From Euryarchaeota archaeon UBA287 (lineage in GTDB: Archaea > Thermoplasmatota > UBA186 > UBA287), in NCBI GenBank assembly GCA_002495235.1, contig DAEG01000071.1, forward strand, positions 1-5,671: a stretch of DNA of 5,671 nt, written 5' to 3'. A model generated the notes under the pieces. It made no database searches. It was not told the origin of the DNA and worked only from the letters and a program-made list of their open reading frames with translations. This document shows, piece after piece, positions 1-5,546 of the stretch (position 1 is its first letter; every line of letters starts with the position of its first letter). A program made the translations under genes and the position numbers.

Positions 1-307
1 TCGGTTTCGCACCAAAATGCTCCAGTAGCATCTTCACCCTCCCGCCACACATCATCCCCTCTCCCAGCAGGTCCACGTCCTCAACCCTGAGCTTATCCCC
101 ACCTCCGAGCATCTCTCTTGCTTCGTCCTCCGCTCTCTTCTCAAGAGCGCCGCCGCCCACCGTGCCAAAGGTCTCATCATCGAAAACGAGCATCTTGAAT
201 CCCGGCTTTCCCGGGGTCGAGCCTGAGCTCTCTATGACCTCTACAAGGACGAAACTCCTGTTTTCTCTGACGCTCTCCATCATCCTGTTGAGTATCTCCT
301 CATCCAT
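1..307 (-). CDS. XdhC/CoxI-family protein, N-terminal part (gene continues past the left edge)
   Basis: Translating the minus strand from the ATG at 307 gives 102 open codons to the window edge. Seen: an ESSGSTPGKPGFKMLV stretch (residues 26-41), GTVGGG (48-53) followed by LEKRAEDEA, and MMCGG (85-89). These match the N-terminal XdhC_CoxI domain, whose hallmarks are a GSTPR-PG-KMLV segment, a G-V-GG-LE segment and a conserved CGG. Family knowledge: XdhC proteins bind the molybdenum cofactor and help load its sulfurated form into xanthine dehydrogenase-type molybdenum hydroxylases, in the cytoplasm. The usual C-terminal Rossmann domain would lie outside the window. The start is 5 bp after the upstream nucleotidyltransferase gene, and a GGAG ribosome-binding site sits within the end of that gene, so translation is probably coupled. 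Family assignment is firm. The target enzyme cannot be told from here. Confidence 0.87.
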   Translation of the reverse strand, partial: MDEEILNRMMESVRENRSFVLVEVIESSGSTPGKPGFKMLVFDDETFGTVGGGALEKRAEDEAREMLGGGDKLRVEDVDLLGEGMMCGGRVKMLLEHFGAKP

Positions 308-312
308 AGTTC

Positions 313-900
313 TCAATCTCCTGACAGTTTATCCAATTTTTGCAGCTGCTCTAACGTGTTGAAATTCGTGACGACCCCTTCATCGCCCACGTCCACCTCC
401 TCAACATCCCTGGCGTGTATGAAATCCGCAAGATTCCCGCCGTTGAAGCTTTTGAGATCCTCGAACATGCTCTTCGGTATTAAAACAGGATGACCTCTCC
501 TGCCTCCGAACACTGGCACAATTACGGTGGGAACGCTCTGGCGCTCCGCCGCTCTTATGAGCAGGTCCATCGTCTCAACCCGGACCAGCGGATGATCCAC
601 AGGGAATATCAGGTAGGAATCCTCATCTGTTAGCCCACGCCTTATTGAGCTCAGCATCCCTCTCTCAGGCTCCTCGTTCACAACGATCTCTAATTCTTTG
701 CTGATTGCCTCCCACCTTATCGCCCTGCGAACCTCTTCCCAGTTATATCCGAGAACGACCCTTATCCTGCTGACCCGGGCAGCGGCGAGCCTTTTCACCA
801 CAAAATCGATCAGGGCAGTGCCCTGCACAGGGTACAGCTGCTTCATTACCGGCTGCGACCTCTTCGACTCTCCCGCGGCAAGGACCAGAGCCGTGACCAT
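313..900 (-). CDS. MobA/MocA-like nucleotidyltransferase (probable molybdenum cofactor cytidylyl- or guanylyltransferase)
   Basis: A 195-residue protein of the MobA-like NTP transferase family. Seen: the N-terminal nucleotide-binding loop LAAGESKRS (7-15) with K20 downstream, GMLSSIRRGL (81-90), PVDHP (100-104), which carries the aspartate expected to bind Mg2+, RRGHPVLIP (134-142), and NFNTLEQL (179-186), matching the NINTPEDL-type element near the family's C-terminus. Family knowledge: these enzymes join CMP or GMP from the NTP to molybdopterin. Pairing with an XdhC gene favours the MocA role (cytosine dinucleotide cofactor of molybdenum hydroxylases), but this is inference. Odd: the usual R-M-G in the loop is R-S-Q here, and there is one extra residue before the lysine, so substrate use may differ. 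The ATG lies 3 bp after the upstream stop, with GGTGA overlapping that stop codon as ribosome-binding site. Length is normal for the family. Confidence 0.88.
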   Translation of the reverse strand: MVTALVLAAGESKRSQPVMKQLYPVQGTALIDFVVKRLAAARVSRIRVVLGYNWEEVRRAIRWEAISKELEIVVNEEPERGMLSSIRRGLTDEDSYLIFPVDHPLVRVETMDLLIRAAERQSVPTVIVPVFGGRRGHPVLIPKSMFEDLKSFNGGNLADFIHARDVEEVDVGDEGVVTNFNTLEQLQKLDKLSGD

Positions 901-903
901 TTT

Positions 904-1404
904 TCACCAGAGCACTATGCTCTTCACCCCCTTGACCTTCTTTATCTCCAGTATAAGTATGGGCGGCACAGGGGTCTCTGTTATCACAAACAGTTTGGGG
1001 TCCTCCTTCAGGTCAGGATCGTCTGCTATCGTCTGTCTTATGCTTATCCCTTTTTCGGCTATCTTTGCGCTGACGCCAGCCAGTATTCCCGGCTTCCTGG
1101 GATCCTCAGGCACTATCTCTATGACACCCCAGCCTATCACGGGCGCAAGCTCCTTGAAACTGGCTATGGGCCTGAGCTTTGAGAAAACCCTGCTGAGCTC
1201 TTTATCGCCCTCTATGAACTCTATGGCTGCATTCACCGCCCTCCTGTCTATGCCAAGGGCCCTGGCTACCGCCGAGACGGAGAGCTCAATATCAGAGCAC
1301 CAGATCCTTCCTCTTTCTATGCTGAGACCGAGCTCCAGGGCCTTCAGTGCAACCCTGATCTGCGCAGGGTGCGGTGACATACTATTCAGCATGTCCGTAA
1401 GCAT
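904..1404 (-). CDS. HTH-ACT domain protein, predicted regulator of amino acid metabolism (COG2150 type)
   Basis: A 166-residue protein with two parts. Residues about 42-64 (SVSAVARALGIDRRAVNAAI) form a plausible helix-turn-helix. Residues about 93-166 form an ACT domain, recognised from the strand GVIEIVPED, the ligand-loop sequence RKPGILAGVSAKIAEKGISI (103-122), and a final strand pattern VPPILILEIKKVKGVKSIVL. This order and length match an archaeal family annotated as predicted regulators of amino acid metabolism. ACT domains usually bind amino acids, so the protein would be a cytoplasmic amino-acid-responsive DNA-binding protein; neither ligand nor target can be read from sequence. The ATG at 1404 is chosen because a TTTAAA box lies 26-27 bp upstream, giving a leaderless mRNA; ATGs five and nine codons in are alternatives. 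It heads the operon with the nucleotidyltransferase and XdhC genes and is divergent from trpB2. Confidence 0.85.
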   Translation of the reverse strand: MLTDMLNSMSPHPAQIRVALKALELGLSIERGRIWCSDIELSVSAVARALGIDRRAVNAAIEFIEGDKELSRVFSKLRPIASFKELAPVIGWGVIEIVPEDPRKPGILAGVSAKIAEKGISIRQTIADDPDLKEDPKLFVITETPVPPILILEIKKVKGVKSIVLW

Positions 1405-1423
1405 AAAGTATCATGACATGGGA

Positions 1424-1440
1424 ACGATTTAAACTTTAAT
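1424..1440 (-). promoter_or_regulatory. Promoter of the HTH-ACT/nucleotidyltransferase/XdhC operon
   Basis: On the minus strand the sequence ATTAAAGTTTAAATCG carries a TATA box (TTTAAA, 1428-1433) preceded by a purine-rich AAAG that could serve as the BRE. The box centre is 26-27 bp from the ATG at 1404, which puts the transcription start at or next to the start codon, as in leaderless archaeal transcripts. No ribosome-binding site is seen before that ATG, in agreement. Confidence 0.65.
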
Positions 1441-1461
1441 GCACAAAAATGTACTATAAAG

Positions 1462-1490
1462 AACATAAATGTTATATAATGCTATGTTAT
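1462..1490 (+). repeat. Short repeats flanking the trpB2 TATA box, possible operator
   Basis: ATGTTAT occurs at 1469-1475 and again at 1484-1490, 15 bp apart and on either side of the TATA core. AACAT and ATGTT form an inverted repeat with a 2-bp spacer at 1462-1473, just upstream of the box. Position would suit a repressor that blocks TBP/TFB binding. The region is A/T-rich, so such short matches can arise by chance. Confidence 0.3.
1472..1480 (+). promoter_or_regulatory. TATA box of trpB2
   Basis: TTATATAAT is centred 24 bp upstream of the ATG at 1500, which predicts a leaderless trpB2 mRNA. No ribosome-binding site lies in front of the ATG. The box falls inside the longer open frame that starts at 1449, which argues against that longer start. 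A second A/T-rich string, ACTATAAAG at 1453-1461, is too far upstream for this start. Confidence 0.68.
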
Positions 1491-1499
1491 TTACAGCAT

Positions 1500-2801
1500 A
1501 TGGAGATCCCGGACGAATGGTACAACATGGATGCCGTTGTAAAGGCAGAGCCGCCAAAAGATCCAAGGACAGGAGAATACGTCAGGGAGGAGGATCTGAG
1601 AGCCCTGTTCGCCAGAGAGCTGATACGACAGGAGATGAGCGAAGAGAAGCGCATAAGAATACCCGAGGAGGTGCGTGAGATCTACTCCCTGTGGAGACCT
1701 ACCCCGCTTGTCAGAGCAGAGAAACTTGAGCGGGCGTTAAAAACGCCTGCAAAGATATTTTATAAATGGGAGGGCGTGAGCCCGCCGGGCTCGCACAAGC
1801 CCAACACCGCTGTCGCTCAGGCATATTACAATGCCGATGAGGGCATAGAGAGATTGACAACAGAGACCGGCGCCGGGCAGTGGGGCTCTGCGCTGGCCTT
1901 TGCCTGCATGCAATTCGGGCTGAAGTGCACAGTGTACATGGTCGCTTCGAGCTACGAACAGAAGCCGTACAGGAAAACGATGATCCACATGTGGGGAGGT
2001 GATGTGTTCAGGAGCCCTAGCGATAGGACAGAATTCGGGAAGAGAATACTTAAAGAGGATCCTGATACGAGCGGCTCTCTCGGGATATCTATCTCGGAGG
2101 CTGTTGAGGACGCAGTGAACAGCAGAAACACGCACTACTCCCTGGGCTCGGTGCTTAACCACGTGCTTTTGCATCAGAGCGTCATAGGTCTTGAGGCAAA
2201 GAGCGCCTTCGAATCGATGGACATGCACCCAGACATCCTGATAGGGTGCATCGGAGGCGGCAGTAACTTCGGTGGGCTGATAGCACCCTTCATCGAAGAC
2301 AGGATGAAAGGAAAAGACATAAGGTTTATAGCGAGCGAACCAACCGCATGTCCCAAACTGACCAGGGGGGTATACGCCTATGATTTTGGGGACGCTGCAG
2401 GCCTGACACCAGCACTAAAGATGTACACCCTGGGGCACGGCTATGTGCCTCCGGCGATACACGCAGGCGGGCTGAGATACCATGGGGCTTCCCCTATAAT
2501 ATCAAAGCTTGTGAACCAGGGCATGATAGAAAGGAGAGCCTATCCGCAGAGCGAGACCTTTCAGGCAGCAAAACTGTTTGCTCAGACAGAGGGGTACATA
2601 ATTGCTCCGGAGAGCGCACACGCCCTCAGGTGCGTTATTGAAGAGGCCCTTGAATGCAAGAGGAAAGGAGAGGAAAAGGCCATACTATTCAACAACAGCG
2701 GTCACGGGCTGCTTGATCTCGGGGCTTACGAAGCGTTCCTGAACGGAGAGCTCAAGGACTTCAGCCCGGAGATAGAGGTGGGAGGGCTTCCAGAGCTGTG
2801 A
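1500..2801 (+). CDS. trpB2: Tryptophan synthase beta chain, TrpB2 type
   Basis: A 433-residue pyridoxal-phosphate enzyme that makes L-tryptophan from indole and a serine donor in the cytoplasm. Seen: the PLP lysine in GSHKPNT (K100), TETGAGQWGSALA (121-133), the phosphate-binding loop GGGSNFGG (252-259), SETF (351-354), and the C-terminal NSGHGLLDLGAYEAFLNGEL (399-418). The N-terminal extension MEIPDEWYNM and the GVSPPGSHKPN wording separate TrpB2 from the shorter TrpB1, which pairs tightly with TrpA. Family knowledge: TrpB2 proteins work alone or with unusual partners, salvage indole, and in some archaea may accept O-phosphoserine; that substrate cannot be decided here. The start at 1500 is preferred over an in-frame ATG at 1449 because the 17 extra residues are not family-like and the TATA box lies inside them. 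No trpA or other trp gene is present in the window. Confidence 0.96.
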   Translation: MEIPDEWYNMDAVVKAEPPKDPRTGEYVREEDLRALFARELIRQEMSEEKRIRIPEEVREIYSLWRPTPLVRAEKLERALKTPAKIFYKWEGVSPPGSHKPNTAVAQAYYNADEGIERLTTETGAGQWGSALAFACMQFGLKCTVYMVASSYEQKPYRKTMIHMWGGDVFRSPSDRTEFGKRILKEDPDTSGSLGISISEAVEDAVNSRNTHYSLGSVLNHVLLHQSVIGLEAKSAFESMDMHPDILIGCIGGGSNFGGLIAPFIEDRMKGKDIRFIASEPTACPKLTRGVYAYDFGDAAGLTPALKMYTLGHGYVPPAIHAGGLRYHGASPIISKLVNQGMIERRAYPQSETFQAAKLFAQTEGYIIAPESAHALRCVIEEALECKRKGEEKAILFNNSGHGLLDLGAYEAFLNGELKDFSPEIEVGGLPEL

Positions 2802-2858
2802 GGCTACATCTTCTGGGACTGATGCAAACCACTCGCCAGACGGCCTAAGGCGGATCCG

Positions 2859-2900
2859 AACCATACAAAAAGCACATATTTAAGTCATACAAACCATACA
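2859..2900 (+). repeat. Direct repeats AACCATACA around the glycosyltransferase promoter
   Basis: AACCATACA occurs at 2859-2867 and 2892-2900, 33 bp apart (about three helical turns), on both sides of the TATA box. The core CATACA occurs a third time at 2886-2891, and CATACAAA is shared by 2862-2869 and 2886-2893. The arrangement resembles paired binding sites for a transcription factor, but no regulator is known from the sequence. Confidence 0.4.
2876..2884 (+). promoter_or_regulatory. TATA box of the glycosyltransferase gene
   Basis: ATATTTAAG follows a purine-rich AAAAAGCAC that could be a BRE, and is centred about 25 bp before the GTG at 2905. This predicts a leaderless mRNA beginning at the GTG and supports that start. 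It also shows that the gene need not depend on readthrough from trpB2. Confidence 0.68.
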
Positions 2901-2904
2901 CTGT

Positions 2905-4032
2905 GTGCCCAGCATCACTCTGGTCTCCCCCTTCTTCCATCCGCACATAGGCGGCGTTGAGAGCCACGTGAGGTATCTCGCAAAGAATCTCTCCGAGAGA
3001 GGATTCAAGATCACGGTGCTCACGACACTGCTGGAAGACACAGCTGAAGACGAGGATTTTGAGGGCTATCACATACACAGGGTAAAGCCTCTGCTCACGC
3101 TGTTCCGCACGCCTATAACACCCGGAATAAGGAAGTACATAAAACAGAACCCTGCGGACATAGTGCATGCACACTCTCCGCCACCTCTGCCCGCTTACTA
3201 CGCCGCAAGAGCCGCTGACAACCTGATACTGACGTACCATTGCGATGAAGACCTGCCAACACTGATAGGTGACCTGATCGTATGGCTGTACAGAAACATC
3301 TTCGGCAGGTATACGGTGAAAAGGGCAAAGAGGATAATAGCCTCAACATCCTCTTACGCGAGAACCTCAAAGCTTCTGTGGAACAGAAGGGTGGACATCG
3401 TACCCATGGCTGTTGACACGAAGATATTCCGACCAGTGGATCCCTCATCTCTGAGAGCGAGGCTGATAGAAGAGGGTGCGATAAAAGAGGGAGAGAAGGT
3501 AGTACTGTTCGTAGGTAGGCTTGTCCCCCACAAAGGGCTGGAAGAACTCATCACGTGCGCAAAGGACGTGGACGCGAAGTTCTTAATCTGCGGTGGCGGT
3601 CCGCTGAAGAAGAATCTCGAATCCGAGATAAAAGAGCGGGAGCTTAATAATGTCCGGCTCATGGGGTCTGTAGAGGACGAGCTGCTGCCATCTTACTACT
3701 CGCTGTGCGACGTCTTTGTTCTTCCGTCTCATTCCCGGCTAGAGGCTTTTGGCATAGTCCTGCTGGAAGCCATGGCCTGCGGCAAGCCTATAATAGCAAG
3801 CGACATACCGGGCTCCAGAGAGATCGCTGTTGAGGGCGTTAACGGCCTGCTGGCAGAGCCTCTCAACCCGGGGGATCTGGCCAGCAAGATCAAGGAGCTT
3901 ATAAGCGATGGAGAAAAAGCAAAGAGGATGGGGGAGAATGGAAGAAAGCTCGTTGAGAGTAAGTACAGTTGGGAAAAGGTGACCGGGCAGGTGATGAGCA
4001 TATACAACGAGGCGCTTGAACATGGGAAATGA
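2905..4032 (+). CDS. Glycosyltransferase family 4 protein (GT-B fold)
   Basis: A 375-residue protein with the two Rossmann-like halves of GT-B enzymes. The N-terminal acceptor half opens with ITLVSPFFHPHIGGVESHV (4-22), including the GG-E-H loop, and has HAHSPPP (88-94). The C-terminal donor half starts near residue 197 with VVLFVGRLVPHKGLEELI (199-216), then CGGGPL (229-234), and the retaining EX7E motif at E280 to E288 within EAFGIVLLEAMACGKPIIASD (E280-D300). Family knowledge: such enzymes transfer a sugar from a nucleotide sugar to a lipid or sugar acceptor at the cytoplasmic face of the membrane, in glycolipid, polysaccharide or protein glycan synthesis. The exact sugar and acceptor cannot be named. 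The start is GTG; the next in-frame ATG would remove 167 residues. It stands alone, with its own promoter, 103 bp after trpB2. Confidence 0.93.
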   Translation: MPSITLVSPFFHPHIGGVESHVRYLAKNLSERGFKITVLTTLLEDTAEDEDFEGYHIHRVKPLLTLFRTPITPGIRKYIKQNPADIVHAHSPPPLPAYYAARAADNLILTYHCDEDLPTLIGDLIVWLYRNIFGRYTVKRAKRIIASTSSYARTSKLLWNRRVDIVPMAVDTKIFRPVDPSSLRARLIEEGAIKEGEKVVLFVGRLVPHKGLEELITCAKDVDAKFLICGGGPLKKNLESEIKERELNNVRLMGSVEDELLPSYYSLCDVFVLPSHSRLEAFGIVLLEAMACGKPIIASDIPGSREIAVEGVNGLLAEPLNPGDLASKIKELISDGEKAKRMGENGRKLVESKYSWEKVTGQVMSIYNEALEHGK

Positions 4033-4208
4033 GCGATGCCCGTGTCATAAATTCTAACATGGAGACGACAAAACAGCCAAATACCGATTCAAGAATATAA
4101 CTCATGAATCTGGTAGCGCTCATTCTTGTGCACGTCTCTACTATCCTGATATCTGCTCTGTGCTTTTAACTCTTTTATCTGCTGCTCGAAAAATACAGGA
4201 ACAACCTG

Positions 4209-4559
4209 ATGCTTCCCACCCTGTTCCTGTCCCTCTATGTCCTCACCGTGGGGATCCTGTACGTGTTCGTTTTCATGCTCAGGTTCCCCTCCGAGGAAAA
4301 CAGCATAGCGATCATGACGCCGCTTGTGCCTCTGGGGGTCTTTATAGCCCAAGCCACTGCGCCGTTCTTCAGCGCCTCATTCGCCTTACTGACGCTCAAT
4401 CCGAGGTACGGAAAGTGGTTTATCGCAATACCGCTCGTTCTTACAGCCTACTGCATCGCTCTCATCATTCTCAACCCGCCCGTCTTCGCCGAAGCCCACG
4501 GAGGAGTGATAAGGCTTGTGTGTCACGAGAACACCGCTCTGCTATGTGGGCAACTCTAG
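4209..4559 (+). CDS. Hypothetical membrane protein, upstream fragment of the disrupted gene
   Basis: This is the longest intact open frame of the disrupted locus: 116 residues from an ATG preceded by AGGA at a spacing of 8 bases, a possible ribosome-binding site. Three or four membrane segments are visible at about residues 1-24, 35-62 and 71-88 (WFIAIPLVLTAYCIALIIL). The tail after residue 95 (HGGVIRLVCHENTALL) is soluble. It ends at TAG, overlapping the next open frame by 16 bases. No recognised domain. The in-frame hydrophobic sequence upstream of the start, beyond the TAA at 4167, suggests the true N-terminus has been lost. If the gene is real as it stands, it could form a translationally coupled pair with the next frame. 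Confidence 0.45.
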   Translation: MLPTLFLSLYVLTVGILYVFVFMLRFPSEENSIAIMTPLVPLGVFIAQATAPFFSASFALLTLNPRYGKWFIAIPLVLTAYCIALIILNPPVFAEAHGGVIRLVCHENTALLCGQL

Positions 4560-4810
4560 GAATGCCCTTGATAGCTCCCATAGCCCTCCTGTACTCTGCC
4601 TTTGTGATAAGATCAAGGGAGCAGAAGATAAAGGGCATTGCGCTGTCCCTCTCCTTCTTCGCGCTCTCTTACCTCATACACTATCAGGAGAATTTTGGCG
4701 CCGGGACACTCCTGTACATGAGAAGGATCCTGATATTCGTTGTCATATTCTTTCTGCACTCGGGCTTTACCATGCCACGGTGTTTCAAAAAGCTCACCGG
4801 AGCTGGCTAA
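4544..4810 (+). CDS. Hypothetical membrane protein, downstream fragment of the disrupted gene
   Basis: An 88-residue frame from the ATG at 4544, with three membrane segments: about residues 3-22 (ATLGMPLIAPIALLYSAFVI), 29-45 (IKGIALSLSFFALSYLI) and 58-75 (MRRILIFVVIFFLHSGFT). Basic residues between the first two (RSREQKIK) suggest a cytoplasmic loop. It overlaps the preceding frame by 16 bases and has no clear ribosome-binding site, so it either depends on coupled translation or is the C-terminal part of one broken gene. The open frame extends upstream of 4544, but that part is arginine- and proline-rich and lies opposite the coding frame of the previous entry, so it was left out. Its stop overlaps the stop of the convergent DUF1614 gene. 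Confidence 0.45.
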   Translation: MWATLGMPLIAPIALLYSAFVIRSREQKIKGIALSLSFFALSYLIHYQENFGAGTLLYMRRILIFVVIFFLHSGFTMPRCFKKLTGAG

Positions 4811-5517
4811 ACAAGTATGACCGTGAGGATCACCGAGAAGATCCCGGTTATAAAGATCCCGTCAAAGGTGCCTGCTCCGCCTATGCTCACCATCCTTGCT
4901 CCGAGCCTTGATATCTTTCCCAGGTTCATGAGATCCGCGCCTACAAGAGTCCCCATAACCCCGGAGAAATAGGCGGCCAAGGGCGCAAGCTCCATGCAGC
5001 CAAAGAGCAGGGAGGTGAACACGGCTATCAGGCATGCTGATACGGGAGGTATCAGGTTCGGCATCACTATACCCACTCCCGGGACTATACGGGAGAAGAC
5101 GTGGCATACCACGATCATGATAACGGAAGCGAGCAGAAAGCTGGGCCAGCCATATATCTTCTCTGCAAGCACGTAAGAAGCGACAACCACGGGTATGATC
5201 GCCCCGCCCAGATTCACGGCTATGGTCGTTCTCCTTGATGCTGGCTCGACTATCCTGGAGGGGTACAATCTGCCAAAGAACGTGTCCACCGCATACCTGA
5301 CCTCTTCTACCTCCACGATGACGTCCTTCACGGGTATGTTGATAAAGCTACCGGCCAGAGACAGGAAGAACAGGAGGTATGCGCTCCATGAGGGAAGACC
5401 GAGGGTCGTGAACACGGCATTTACGGCTGATGCGAATATGAGAAAGAAGAAGAGACCGAAAAGCAGTAGGAAGAAAAGGAACGGAAACACGACTGGTGGA
5501 TATATCTGGCGGTCCAT
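4807..5517 (-). CDS. DUF1614 integral membrane protein
   Basis: A 236-residue membrane protein. Seen: a first helix at about 9-36, a second ending in LAGSFINIP (54-62), a polar loop 63-97, NLGGAIIPVVVASYVLAE (102-119), then PGVGI (146-150), PNLIPP (153-158), GTLVGADLMNLGKI (189-202) and SIGGAGTFDGIFITGI (211-226). The sequence of G-S-NIP, NLGGA-P, GADL-NL and GGAGTFDGIF-TGI elements is how I recognise DUF1614, a conserved uncharacterised family found widely in archaea and some bacteria. The conserved acidic residues D195 and D219 in or beside helices hint at a transport or enzymatic role, but no function is established. Length fits the family. The ATG at 5517 has a TATA box 25-26 bp upstream and no ribosome-binding site, so the mRNA is probably leaderless. 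It converges with the disrupted membrane gene, sharing 4 bp. Confidence 0.9.
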   Translation of the reverse strand: MDRQIYPPVVFPFLFFLLLFGLFFFLIFASAVNAVFTTLGLPSWSAYLLFFLSLAGSFINIPVKDVIVEVEEVRYAVDTFFGRLYPSRIVEPASRRTTIAVNLGGAIIPVVVASYVLAEKIYGWPSFLLASVIMIVVCHVFSRIVPGVGIVMPNLIPPVSACLIAVFTSLLFGCMELAPLAAYFSGVMGTLVGADLMNLGKISRLGARMVSIGGAGTFDGIFITGIFSVILTVILV

Positions 5518-5538
5518 ACTGCGCTATGTCTCAACCCG

Positions 5539-5546
5539 CTTATATC
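5539..5546 (-). promoter_or_regulatory. TATA box of the DUF1614 gene, overlapping the upstream stop codon
   Basis: On the minus strand GATATAAG is centred 25-26 bp before the ATG at 5517, with an A-rich GAAAAAT upstream as possible BRE. The box contains the TAA stop of the preceding gene (5540-5542). Transcription could therefore start inside the end of the neighbouring gene, and readthrough from that gene is also possible. Confidence 0.6.

Larger units (their letters stand above)
4104..4810 (+). pseudogene. Probable disrupted gene for a membrane protein of about seven helices, family not recognised
   Basis: Read as one gene, the plus strand gives a run of hydrophobic helices broken twice. 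Frame from the ATG at 4104: MNLVALILVHVSTILISALC, then an in-frame TAA (4167-4169). The same frame continues as LFYLLLEKYRNN into a helix at LPTLFLSLYVLTVGILYVFV, then two or three more helices, ending at a TAG (4557-4559). The protein-like reading then continues one frame over from 4544 with about three further helices to a TAA at 4808-4810. Changing one base of the TAA and restoring one base near 4542-4544 would give one protein of roughly 235 residues with about seven membrane segments. Alternatives are sequencing or assembly error, or two genuine small genes (listed separately). No clear ribosome-binding site or well-placed TATA box precedes 4104. Confidence 0.5.

Noticed and set aside
698..1432. 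A 244-codon plus-strand open frame
   Set aside because: It lies opposite the HTH-ACT and nucleotidyltransferase genes, is rich in serine and leucine as antisense shadows are, and has no recognisable domain.
1449..1499. In-frame upstream ATG giving trpB2 17 extra residues
   Set aside because: The extra residues are not TrpB2-like, and the TATA box lies within them; the ATG at 1500 fits both family and promoter.
1737..2228. A 163-codon minus-strand open frame inside trpB2
   Set aside because: The plus-strand trpB2 reading is unambiguous here; the opposite frame is cysteine-, histidine- and arginine-rich without a domain.
2834..2852. Possible hairpin (CGCC with GGCG, or GCC-TAA-GGC) after trpB2 as terminator
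   Set aside because: The stems are only three or four base pairs and no T-rich run follows, so it is not supported as an archaeal or bacterial terminator.
4059..4169. TAA read as a sense codon, since two TAA codons interrupt one frame
   Set aside because: Other frames in the window use TAA as a normal stop (4808-4810, and 5542-5540 on the minus strand), so recoding is not supported; disruption or error is simpler.
4160..4543. The upstream part of the long plus-strand frame ending at 4810
   Set aside because: It is arginine-, histidine- and proline-rich and out of frame with the helix-forming reading; only the part from 4544 looks like protein.
4557..4571. Pyrrolysine readthrough of the TAG ending the 4209 frame
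   Set aside because: Readthrough meets TGA four codons later, at 4569, and would not join the downstream helices, which are in another frame.
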